Below are positions 46,701 to 54,118 of a stretch of 64,000 nt of DNA, piece by piece; the first letter of the stretch is position 1, and every line of letters starts with the position of its first letter. Location: positions 10,069,055-10,133,054 of the forward strand of contig JASSKH010000027.1 in NCBI GenBank assembly GCA_031763025.1, in the 5' to 3' direction. The DNA comes from Macrocystis pyrifera. Its lineage: Eukaryota; Sar; Phaeophyceae; Laminariales; Laminariaceae. The translations under genes were made by a program, and so were the position numbers. The notes under the pieces were generated by a model. The model was not told the origin of the DNA, made no database searches, and saw only the letters and a list, made by a program, of their open reading frames with translations.

Positions 46701-48867
46701 ACTATCTCGGGGGTAGACACGCAGGAGCTGTCTCGCATCCTCCCTCGCTGTCCATGCTACTTTGAAAGCGGCCACCGTTTCGGGGGTCTCACACCAACCG
46801 TTTCGGTGGTGGCGACGTGGTGGAGGTGGCACCTCTTTCTCAACAGCATTCATGACAGTTGTGGTGAAAAACTCAACCACGCCAGACGTGTTACGAGGCT
46901 GGGTATGTTGGTTAAGAGTGGAAACGACCCTCTCGACTATTCGGTGTCGACGCTCTCCATCGGATAAGAAAAGCTGCCTGTCGAATTCTCGGCGTTTTGG
47001 GGGTTTCAGCAATCTTCGGTTAGACGAAAAGTGACCACTAAGTCGGGCCTTGATGTACACGATGTTATGGTCTGAATCAGCCTTAGCAGGTGGTGGGGAC
47101 TGTGGGACGACTGTAACATTATGTACTCTAGGTCGGTGGACTTGACGAGTTAGGATGTAGTCGATTCGCTTACGATCATTCAGGCTGGTGCCGTTGTATG
47201 TATGCGATATTCCGCCCTTGCGCGTGCTGAAAAATGTGTTGGTGAGCGCTAGCTTACAACTGGTAGCGAACGACAAAAGCCGTTTGCCGTTATCACTACG
47301 AACATCTCGTCCGTATGCTCCGAGCACCCTACATTCATCATCACCGCACCCTTCTATCCTCCCCCCAGTTCGCCCATTGGCATCTATAAGCACAAACAAA
47401 CACTCTTTATGGACCCCCGTAAGAGTAGATTTGTAGGATACATACCTGGTGCTGCTTGCTGCTGTGCGACAACAGAGACGAGACATCTCTTGGGATATCC
47501 ATGAATGTCTACGTTCCTCGTATACACTGCTTGTACTCGTACGTACAGCTTAGGTGCGTACCCTTACAGCCTACGAATAGGCTCTGGACTACCGTATGGA
47601 CAGGGAGTCCGCCCGTATCCCACTCAAGGTCTGGTCTGCTGTACGAGTACGAGTACAGGGGCTGCTGGGAACATCAACATAGGTGTAGACTTGTCAGTGC
47701 TCTTACAGCAGTAGTCGTTGTATATTGATATTATACACAGCTCTACAACAAGGACAACCACTGCTTGCACAGCCAGTGTGTGTGTGTGTGTGTGTTCTTC
47801 ACATTAAACCGTTCTTCTGTTCTTCTACTCGTCGACATCCAGCAAGCCAGTACAATTGGTCTACGATTCGTCCGTAGCTGAACATTGATCGAACTGAAAC
47901 CAGTGCTACAGACAACGTTTATCACGGCAGTATATCGATCATACTGCAGTACTCGTTCTCATACGAATTCGAACTGGAAATTCGAAAATTCCTGCCAGCT
48001 CCATCGAGACACAAGAAAAATAAAATAAAATCAAGGCTCGCTTCGAGGCAGCGCAGAGCGAACTATTAATAACAAAAACACAAAATAGCAGCGCGTATGT
48101 ACATAGTGTCGGCGCACGACATCCAGTAACCCTGACCCCCTCGCTCATCGAAGCCCAAGCCCGTAATCGAATACCCCTGGGGAGTGTATGCCAGGTACCA
48201 GGAGCATCACGAGATCACCACACATGATCCCGGAAGTGTGCCGAAAACAGCAATAATCACCGCCAAGGACAACCGACCTCTACGACCACTTTGTGTATAC
48301 ATATGTATACGTCTCTACTCGTACATAGGAGATGCGGGTTCGATTCGAACTATTTACTCATGTCTCCCTTGTGCACGTTTTACTTTAAATCCCGTGACTT
48401 GGGGGCATCCATCACGCTTGGTCACGTCACAAAAAGAGTATCTCTGCCGCAGCAAGACAAACTCACATCCAGCCATCCTCCGCGAGCCTTTCCCTGGTAT
48501 CCCGTCGCACGTCGGGAGTCACCAAGACAACCGTGTCAGCAGTGGTCCCGGTCTCTCGAAGGCTCTGGCCTAGCGCTCGCGTCCCGTGGATAAAGTCGCT
48601 GTACAGCAGCGTCACGAAGGCCCTTCTGAAGGGGGGGGGAGGGCCTTCCCGTGCCATCCCCGGATCGCTCTCCGTCCGCCTCGCCGACAAAGCTCGGGCT
48701 TCTTTCGGGGAGGACAGCAGACCGCCTCCATTTTTGGGCACACCACCGCCGTGGTAGTTCGCCGCATCGTCCGCAACCAAGATGGGCACTGAGGCCGTGG
48801 CCAGGGAGGGCACAACGAGGGCGAGCGCGAGGAAAGCACGGGGGAATGCAGGCCCCACTAGCTTCAT
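30316..48867 (-). CDS. GT8 glycosyltransferase, IPUT1/PGSIP6-like, 11 exons resolved (last exon not found)
   Basis: Exons (minus strand): 48867-48467, 41551-41255, 40653-40584, 40400-40341, 39005-38905, 36054-35787, 35070-35038, 34940-34890, 33117-32922, 31948-31856, 30383-30316. All junctions are GT/AG and every phase matches, giving at least 546 residues. Seen: an N-terminal signal peptide, the GT8 metal-binding DAD (about 175-177), GGDQGFLNS, RLPTRYN, KILHFTFGTAKPW and DWWTYP, then several hydrophobic segments. Known: Arabidopsis IPUT1 (GT8, about 540 residues, Golgi) has this layout and transfers glucuronic acid to inositol phosphorylceramide. Inferred: the same lipid role here. GUX-type xylan enzymes and glycogenin share the core but lack the multi-spanning tail. 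Introns total most of the 18.5 kb and are packed with repeats. The stop-containing exon must lie left of 30316. Confidence 0.8.
31355..31494. repeat. 15-bp minisatellite in GT8 intron 10
   Basis: About nine to ten head-to-tail units of CAGCTGCCTGGTACA. Units at the left end carry A for G (CAGCTACC), so the array is more uniform toward the right. Confidence 0.95.
31856..31948 (-). CDS. GT8 exon 10
   Basis: Acceptor ACCTGGTAG|GT; encodes CYLVLVWQKAHQVFVPPAGG and on; donor TCTG|GTAAAC. It completes the membrane helix begun in exon 9. Phase 1 in, phase 1 out. Confidence 0.65.
32922..33117 (-). CDS. GT8 exon 9 (two membrane helices)
   Basis: Acceptor CGTTTAG|ATA, strong donor GAGG|GTAAGT. It encodes SGSIVNLAAGLALAVSAAVL, then AAWAFFWARATALMVLSEG, corresponding in layout to the IPUT1 membrane region. 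A long plus-strand open frame across this exon is antisense shadow. Confidence 0.75.
33283..33390 (+). repeat. Poly-C-tailed dispersed repeat, 3' fragment (GT8 intron 8)
   Basis: ACGTCCCGGCATTGTAGGG, then GGTCTATGGTCATACGACTA, then GGCCATGCATGA, ending in GAGTACACCCCCCCC. It has an internal duplication of GAGT near the end. Confidence 0.8.
34890..34940 (-). CDS. GT8 exon 8
   Basis: Acceptor TTTCTGGCAG|GTC; encodes VTYTKWQFQRFREVQWA; donor GCC|GTGCAA. Phase 0 on both sides. Only 97 bp separate it from exon 7. Confidence 0.65.
35038..35070 (-). CDS. GT8 micro-exon 7 (11 codons)
   Basis: TTGGTTTTAG|GCC opens a 33-bp exon encoding ATVVLGFTFYY and closing TAT|GTGAGT. Phase 0 on both sides; it continues the hydrophobic C-terminal half. 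Confidence 0.65.
35110..35397 (+). repeat. Poly-C-tailed dispersed repeat, full-length copy (GT8 intron 6, antisense to the gene)
   Basis: It starts CATTGCTGTCTCTGGAAGTG and continues through GTCGGTGAAAACCCGAC (an inverted repeat able to form a stem) and CATTGTAGGGATGCGAGGG. It ends ATGATAATGAGTACC plus about 19 C. It is colinear with 62258-62549 over the whole length and partly with seven others. No ORF or tRNA-like promoter was recognised. A short non-autonomous retroposed element is the likeliest class (inference). Confidence 0.8.
35787..36054 (-). CDS. GT8 exon 6 (end of catalytic domain, first C-terminal membrane helix)
   Basis: GATTCAG|G joins with exon 5 to complete KPW-DWWTYPFLPYVDLWLE. 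A Gly-rich and basic linker encoded by G-tracts follows, then GQIVSGLAPLAAILVLCR and the donor AGG|GTGAGC. KPWDWW is the diagnostic C-terminal motif of plant-type GT8 enzymes. Confidence 0.8.
36440..36790. repeat. AGATAGATC/TCTATCTG-rich repeat tract (GT8 intron 5)
   Basis: Overlapping direct and inverted copies of CTATCTGTCTACAGGTAGATCAG-like words. Similar vocabulary appears at 26690-26960. Nature unknown. Confidence 0.6.
38905..39005 (-). CDS. GT8 exon 5
   Basis: TCTATTTTTAG|GTA opens VVQGKEAGPEAPEDWKRRKK, then VKILHFTFGTAKP, ending CCCTG|GTGAGC in phase 2. The His of LHFT and KPW match conserved positions of GT8. Confidence 0.85.
40178..40277 (+). repeat. Poly-C-tailed dispersed repeat, 3' fragment (GT8 intron 4)
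   Basis: CGACGTGCTCCGTCCCGGC, then ATTGTAGGGATGCAAGGA, later CGGTCATGCATGA, then GAGTACACCCCTCCCCCCCCC. Confidence 0.8.
40341..40400 (-). CDS. GT8 exon 4 (20 codons)
   Basis: GTGCAAG|AGG opens RLPTRYNGDWPLLFVDGDLQ and ends at the consensus donor CAG|GTGAGG. RLPxRYN is the conserved post-DQG element of GT8 enzymes. Phase 0 on both sides. Confidence 0.8.
40584..40653 (-). CDS. GT8 exon 3
   Basis: TCTGACCAG|G completes the glycine shared with exon 2 to give SYTGGDQGFLNSFYPYF. The donor ATC|GTTGGT is the weakest of the gene. On the gene strand a 32-nt poly-C tract (40677-40708) lies just upstream of the acceptor and may act as its pyrimidine tract. Confidence 0.75.
41255..41551 (-). CDS. GT8 exon 2 (catalytic core with DxD)
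   Basis: CCGACCAG|C joins exon 1 in phase 2. It encodes FVYTKLLIVEMESEYDRIVF, then LDADTLVLENVDELF and NSGVVVISPS, ending GG|GTGAGA. DAD coordinates the metal and nucleotide sugar in GT-A fold enzymes. Confidence 0.88.
41762..41996 (-). repeat. Poly-C-tailed dispersed repeat, reverse orientation (GT8 intron 1)
   Basis: On the minus strand: CATCCTTGTGCAAGAAAGTC, later GCGACTCGCCCGACACCTCA, GTAAGCAATGTCTGCCTG, then GGGTCTATGGTCATGCATG and GAGTACACCTCCCCC. It is colinear with the full-length copies but lacks their first 60 bp or so. Confidence 0.8.
43736..43868. mobile_element. MITE copy 6, left part (interrupted by LINE)
   Basis: It begins TTACGGGAGACCATAATAAC with a small internal duplication and expansion, continues GGACCAAATATTGTTCGTAA, and stops abruptly at CCTATTAACTATG. 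The missing right end is found at 47408-47422. Confidence 0.85.
43869..47407 (-). mobile_element. 5'-truncated LINE inserted in MITE copy 6
   Basis: A 3.54-kb element with one long ORF and a 3' UTR of about 0.6 kb that ends in (CA)n on its own strand. Left junction: MITE ...AACTATG | (TG)n. Right junction: the LINE 5' end next to TATGGACCCCCGTAA, the MITE terminus. TATG is present on both sides and fits a 4-bp target duplication. It lies in intron 1 of the GT8 gene in the same orientation. A second copy of the 3' terminus is at 47777-47848. Confidence 0.8.
44463..47486 (-). CDS. LINE ORF: partial endonuclease, reverse transcriptase, C-terminal domain
   Basis: 1007 codons. The first 27 or so come from flanking host/MITE sequence (LINE-derived coding begins near 47407), so the ATG is incidental. 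The truncated apurinic-type endonuclease keeps LIDANGRTGG and the catalytic SDHNIV. RT blocks follow: HKKKDRTDCNNYRGISL, LPEEQCGFRPARSTVD, FIDLQKAYDSVDRELLW, SQGLRQGCVLSPLLFN and LYADDAGIVS. The C-terminal domain has LLYGCVTWTLNADHFAKL and RRLFFAGAVVR. The N-terminal endonuclease half and the promoter are missing, so the copy is probably immobile although its RT frame is open. It is APE-type, non-LTR; the clade is uncertain. Confidence 0.93.
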   Translation of the reverse strand: MSRLCCRTAASSTRYVSYKSTLTGVHKECLFVLIDANGRTGGRIEGCGDDECRVLGAYGRDVRSDNGKRLLSFATSCKLALTNTFFSTRKGGISHTYNGTSLNDRKRIDYILTRQVHRPRVHNVTVVPQSPPPAKADSDHNIVYIKARLSGHFSSNRRLLKPPKRREFDRQLFLSDGERRHRIVERVVSTLNQHTQPRNTSGVVEFFTTTVMNAVEKEVPPPPRRHHRNGWCETPETVAAFKVAWTAREDARQLLRVYPRDSTAWKKLRSACANLQEVVAAGVNAYFEEYLAETEKFLASSDQRGFYKHLKSTVGLQGTKARSEQFIMDEDGTLLRDQARIRERWAGHYHKLLNTKSLKLDPTIIDLVPPRPLKLSLGNEPSIDEMMEAVKGMSNWKAVGPDGLPVEVLKLDHPAFVQYFHSILVNVWVTGEVPQQWKDAIIKTLHKKKDRTDCNNYRGISLVAHAGKVLLKIVASRLSSYCETEHILPEEQCGFRPARSTVDMLFVVRRLQQLGRQKKIPLYMCFIDLQKAYDSVDRELLWEVLTRLGVPTKMLTIIRNFHEGMRARVRADDGEHSDWFNVSQGLRQGCVLSPLLFNVFFAAAIHIVLVRFSKDECIVRDLVHLEEDRVVGKEEPLACVQRAVWGMLYADDAGIVSKSAEGLARMMTVIVTVFEAVGLTVSEKKTETMLLRTPDQTFTTSPLAIEAAGQKYKQTTQFLYLGGIIHENADLSFEIERRIRLMRACLKRYGPELYDRTNAPLSLKVRMLKAEVIETLLYGCVTWTLNADHFAKLRSAHHEVLLRVIGFQRRLRTDHTTLSYAKALRITRCESIETTIRKRRLFFAGAVVRQHEGRLPSRVMFGTIAGGGSPKPGGQPKTWPRAIAEDLRVFKASEGSTEDSPLVFGVGTALWPTAAKQTGKWYRGILEAAEQFMGRWHEAEAKLSRQRRASAAGSVRGNGGRGNSRRGRGNTVQVYRGRGGNRRSRRETAVEESSRETADRVARYQAD
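47408..47422. mobile_element. MITE copy 6, right terminus
   Basis: TATGGACCCCCGTAA equals the right end of the family consensus and completes the copy broken at 43868. Confidence 0.7.
47777..47848 (-). mobile_element. Second LINE 3'-end fragment
   Basis: (TG)9, then TTCTTCACATTAAACCG, TTCTTCT and ACTCGTCGACATCCAGC match 43867-43928. The only difference is an 8-bp tandem duplication (GTTCTTCT). It is a severely 5'-truncated copy of the same LINE family, 0.36 kb from the large copy. Confidence 0.75.
48467..48867 (-). CDS. GT8 exon 1 (signal peptide and start of catalytic domain)
   Basis: ATG at 48867. Residues 1-27 form a hydrophobic signal sequence (FLALALVVPSLATA). A low-complexity stalk follows, then the GT8 start AFVTLLYSDFIHGTRALGQS and TVVLVTPDV. 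It ends GGCTGGAT|GTGAGT in phase 2, leading into a 6,915-bp intron. Confidence 0.85.
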
Positions 48868-49073
48868 CGTGCTGTCGCTGCCAGCATTAAGACGAATAAG
48901 GGACGAGAGAGGTGGTGATGTTCTCGAACAGCAGTTTAGGTTTTTGAAACGTTGCGTGACGGGTTCTTCGCGGGTTCTTGCCCGATCTCTCGCTTGAATT
49001 CTCGGTTCTCGGCTATCTGCGGTACGATCTCGGCTCTGTCACGGATACCTTTTCATCAGAAAAGGTATATTTA

Positions 49074-49634
49074 TTATTTAGACAAAAATATTAGTACCTT
49101 TTTCATAGTGGATAGAAACGCCTCTTTCCCTTTAGGCACAATTTTGATCCAACAGCATCTCAGCAAACTGAGGACCAGCAGCAGCAGTACAACAGTAGTT
49201 AGGTTGCAGTTTCGACGGTGGTGCTCCCGCCGATCACCTAGGCCCCGCAACATGGCGTCAATGATACGAGGCATGAGCCTTCGAGAGGCGATGATCAGGC
49301 CGGCGATGTCCTATTCCTGTGGGTTGGCGCCCCGCAAAAGAGCTTTGTGCAATTCGACAACGAAAACAACACCTGTAGTTTCGCCGCCTCCTCGGTCCCC
49401 CTCGACTGATACCACGGAGGCCGCTACGGAGGAAGTTAATCCCACGGGCGGCGGGCCTTCCTCGCGCAAAAGGATGGAGTGGAGACCTAGCGAAGCCCAC
49501 AAGGCGTCAGCCACTTCTCTCCGTCGTAAGGAGGTGAGGTCATAGAGAACAGTTTGCCTTTGCAAGCTGTCCTTGGTGGTACTTGTAGTCGAGCTAAAAG
49601 TGATGTTCCCTCCGAAAGACATCCAGCCTCCCAC
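49074..49634 (-). pseudogene. Uncharacterised minus-strand frame with one internal TAG
   Basis: The frame opens near MSFGGNITFSSTTSTTKDSL and runs to ELHKALLRGANPQE, then TAG (49311-49313). It continues in the same frame as DIAGLIIASRRLMPRIIDAM and a hydrophobic tail (TTVVLLLLVLSLL) to a stop at 49074. Composition across the TAG is protein-like throughout. It may be a recent pseudogene, an intron not recognised, or chance. No family is known. It lies about 200 bp upstream of the GT8 start, on the same strand. Confidence 0.3.
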
Positions 49635-52244
49635 CTGCCCGCCCGCAGCTGGAGTGGGAACCTACATCATGGCACTCATGGCAAGCATGAGTGACTGCTG
49701 TTGTGTTGGGAAGAGCTTCTGCAGCTTTCCTTGCTAACCTAGACCGGAGCAGGATACTACTTTTTTCATGTCGCCGTTACGAACTTATTTTTGCTCAAAG
49801 GTATTTTGTACCCTGTTAGTTCAGCATTCCGTACGTACGTACTGCAGTCTGGCGTCTGGTACTGCTCTGTCTAGGCAGACCAGTACATGGTACATACCTG
49901 GTATGATTCTTGCTCTGCTGTACGTAGAACAGAGGGTCCAAGACGCCGCATGCGCACCCACTCTTTTTCCTTTCATTGGAGTCGTGCACTTTCGACACTC
50001 CGAGACACAATGTACCGCTATCGTAGTCGACCTTGGTCAGAATCGGCGGTCAACATGTTTGTGACCACCGGCTAAATTTCAGGGAAGTGAATGTGATCAC
50101 GTCATCGTTGCGATTTGTTGCCGCAATCTGTGCGCTCGCGACGCGCAACCACGATGTACGTACGTACGAACTTGAATTGCTGCACGTACAACACGATACC
50201 CGGTATTATATACTGGTATCCGACTACACGGACTCGCGATCCCGCCCCCCCTCGTCGATCTGCCCGCACATCCATCGTGCCTGCAGGCTGAGAAAAACCG
50301 CCCCAAGTCCGCCGTGGCCGCTCGAGTTGCATCTGCGGGCGGGGTGGACACCAGGCGAGTTGCGCGCGCTCCGTTCCTCCCTCCCTCCCTCCCTCCCTCC
50401 TCCTCTCTCTCTCCGCCCCCCCCCTGCATCTCGCTACAAAGCCCTCACCGCGAAGCGATTGTGCGTATCACGTCGGTGCATGCACCCTCATGGGTGTTTT
50501 TCGCTTGAGGCGGGCTATTTGCTTGTCGTGGCGTGTTAAAAGACGACGTGACGGAGTGACGGCGTTCCAAGAGGAAAACTTCATAGGCTATAATAGTGTA
50601 TATGGAGAAGAAAAAAAAAACGAAGCTGTGAGGTTGAAATTTACTCAAGACTCCTCTTTGCCAAGCTTTGTGTGAAAATTCAATCGCGCGTTCTGCGGGA
50701 TGATGATGGTTTTCGGAGTTTTCTACCAGGGCACAAAGTATTACAGGTTTGAAATCAACGGAATCGCTACCTGGCAAGTATGCCATAAAGGCGACTGCTG
50801 TAGTTACGGTTTACTCCCGATGTGTAGGTGTGGCGAGTGGGTCAGCACAGGTCCAGCCCAGGTCGGGTGCTCCGGTTCGTGGTGCTTGAGCCTTGATGCG
50901 CGTGCGGTGACTGAACATCGTGCGTGCTTCATAGAACGTCTGGTCTTCGTTGTATGGCACAAGTCCCACCATCGTGTTCACACCTGTTTCGTTGTAGAGT
51001 AATAGCCCAGAACGAGTCAGTCTTGCTGACCAAGGGTGGCGAGCGGTGCGTGCGATCTTGAAGCTCATCGTACTTGTCATCTGAGCCACTACCAGCGGGG
51101 GTTATAAACACAAAGGTCGGAATCCGCATAGCCTGATTCCTGCAAGGTCGAGGAGATAAGACGTACTAGCTAAAAATAAATAAAAAAATGTTGATCATGT
51201 GCACGCACCCACCCCCGTACCCCCTGGTTATGCTTTTATGATCGTGTATATATGGCGGCGTATCTTCCTGTTTGACTGATTGACGCCTGCTTGTACTTTC
51301 CATTGCCCCCCTAAGCCAATTGGCGAGAAGAAACGCCGCGTTTTCCCTTCTGGGACTGCAGTCCCGTTCGCACGCGCGGCGAGTGTCCGTGCGGGGCAAT
51401 TTCTGTAGGCCTTCCAAGGTGGAAATATAACCTCTCGGCGGGGTTTCCAAACAAGAACTCCTTCGTCGACAACAGCAAGGTTTCAAATGCTACAACAGGG
51501 ACGCGGCACCGTCTCGGGGTGACCACGGACGGTGGCGGTGGTGGCGGCCGCAGCACCACACGGTTGGATAAGCAGCAAACGAATTTGCGATGGCATATAG
51601 GTGGTGCTAGCAGCAAACCAGCAGCGACAGCGACCAAGACAGCGCGGGATGCGCGTTCAATTCTCCTCCTCGGTTTTCAAACGCACATAAGTCAGGGAGG
51701 AGGACTGAAGGCGTCTCCCGTTGCCTCTTCGATCCCGCTGCTGGCTTGCTGCTGACGTCACCCTTGACCTGTGGCCGTCACAAAGTCGTGCTGTTTTTTT
51801 TTCCCGTTGTGTGCTGCTACCGCCGCCAGTGTTACTCGCGAGAGTGTGCTGTGTCTCTGATGTGCATTTGAAACCTTGCGTTTATTTTCTTCGAGGTTTC
51901 TTGTTGGAAAAGGCCGAGTGGTTCTAATTCCTCGTTGTCTCATTAAGGGGTGTGTGCAGACTAATATTTGCATACCCGGTGTGCGAACAGGGGTCGCGGT
52001 TTTCGAGGAAAGGGTAGAGGCGTGTCTCTCGTGCTTTTTTTTTTGTCTTTTGCCTCACGCTTATGACAGCTCCCCCATCGGTGTGAGTCCGCGGCATTCA
52101 GTTTTTCCGTGCTATGCACGACGAAATACTAGTGATTGGCGGTAAGGAGGGGTTGGGGTAATACGGATTGTGCTGAACCAACACGAACGAACATCTATAC
52201 GTGCCCGTGACGTTTGAGTACTTTCTTCGCGAACAAAAATCGTC

Positions 52245-52283
<39 letters not shown>

Positions 52284-53509
52284 GGGACACACGAGGCCAG
52301 GGTCAGCGTCGCTATACGCTCGGCTTGTCGGTCTAACCCTTGAACTCTTTGTTTCACGTACTATGACGGGGGTCTATAGTTAACAGGACCTATGGCATAC
52401 ATAAAAACCTATGTATTTAGGTATTTTTACTAACAATATTTGGTCCTGTTAACTATGGACCCCCGTACTAGATTTTGTTGTGTGTTTCCTGGTTCCCCCA
52501 GTCAAAATTCGGCATAATTTGCAGACGAAAAATCTCCAACAGAGAGAGTTTCTCTTGGCAGGTGCCACCACTACTGCTGCTGTACGACATCTACAGCAGA
52601 ACTCCTTCGTCCCCTCACCAGTAGGAGGATGGGCCTGGCAATACCGCCTGCAGCATGTCTTAGGGACACGGCCCGAACGTTGCTGTGGACAGACGCATTC
52701 TGCCTACGAGTACTCGTAGAGTTAGGTTTCGTTCGTTAGAACTAAAAAAAATAATAACCGTCATGATATTTTATGGTTCTGTTTTTTTTTTTTAAGCCAA
52801 AGTCCAGCCATGTGCCTACACACGTCAAAAGTTTCGTTAGTGCGTGTGTGGGCACAGTCAGAGCCCGCCGGGACTGACCATTGGTGCAATGCGAGTTGAG
52901 CGCGGTGGACAAAATTGGCCTAAAGAACTGTTTAATCACACACACTCACAGAGAAACTAAAACAAGGCACCCTACGCTCGTAAATACGATCCGTTAGAAG
53001 AGAGCCGTTTTTTTTTCCCTTGGAAAACCGAGCGATAAAAAAGGCTCGCGCTTCGCTCTCGCGCGCCTCATTACGACTCTTGTACAGCTTTTGTTGCTAC
53101 GCACATCTGCGGGGAGAATATCACAACAAGCACAGACATGCAGAGACATCACCGCTACGTATACGGCGTGGAGTACTTTTTTTCGTACGCGTGCGAGCAC
53201 CGGCGTGTCCGGGAGCTTATTTCGTGTTTCCCTTCGCTCTTTCGTTGGTTTTTGGCTTGTTGCTCTCAAACTAAACCATGGCAATGCTTTTCAGCTCGGG
53301 GTCGCAAAACAGGCTCCAATAGCTCTAGAGGAGAGTGGTAGAATACCTCAGCAAAAAAAAAAAAAAAAAAAATGTAAAAATAACAAGCATACGTAGCTAA
53401 AGCAAATCGTACAACCTCAAGGCAAGAAAAACATAGTGTACGTGAGTTATACCACAGTGCCAACCGCTGACACCCAACAATGTCCCGACAACCTCTCGCT
53501 GATACAGAT
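49635..53509. other. Gene-poor spacer with (CAG)12 at 52246-52282
   Basis: No supported gene. A minus-strand frame at 50811-51089 (GLLLYNETGVNTMVGLVPYN) is open but unsupported. A CCCT-rich run lies near 50375-50400. The CAG run of 37 nt is pure. Confidence 0.4.
52364..52468. mobile_element. MITE copy 7 with TA target duplication
   Basis: 105 bp, TGACGGGGGTCTATAG... to ...CTATGGACCCCCGTAC, flanked by TA on both sides. Internal orientation as copy 3. Confidence 0.9.
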
Positions 53510-54041
53510 CGCCTGGGCTGCGTCGACGGGAGCTCTTGGGAGGGGTCGAGGACGCGACGCCGCAAACGGAGCTCGCGTCGACTCCGGCGATCCCCGCGCC
53601 GGTCCGGCCTACGCTTCAGACGGAGCCTACCACTGGCGGCGAGCGATCCGTTGTTTCCTCGTCGGCCACCGAAACATTTCGGAGGAGACGGGAGCTGGAC
53701 AGGTGAGTCCCCTGCGGGCGGGGATTTTTGCTATTTATGTTGACAGTATAAACTGCTGACAGGTTGGTACACACACTGAAACACCTTCTCCTTTTGGCTA
53801 CTCAAGGCCTGTTGGTCACCCCCCCCCGTGGACCCCGGCGTCTGCGTGTGCGTCCGAGCGTAGCCGTAGCCCTGAGTGTCCCGGGTGATGATCGCGCAGA
53901 AAATGATGACATACGGTAAACCTTTTTTATCCGTGGTTTTGTTCTTTCGGGGCGCTTTTTGAGTGATCAACGTTGAGGCTCATGCTGCACATTAAGGTCG
54001 GATGGCAAGAGAAATAATAATAATAAATAATAATAATAATC

Positions 54042-54118
<77 letters not shown>

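Noticed and set aside
43867..47848. 62-72 bp direct repeats flanking the LINE as LTRs or long target duplications
   Set aside because: The left copy begins exactly at the LINE-MITE junction and the right copy lies about 0.36 kb outside the LINE 5' junction. Two copies of a LINE 3' end fit better.
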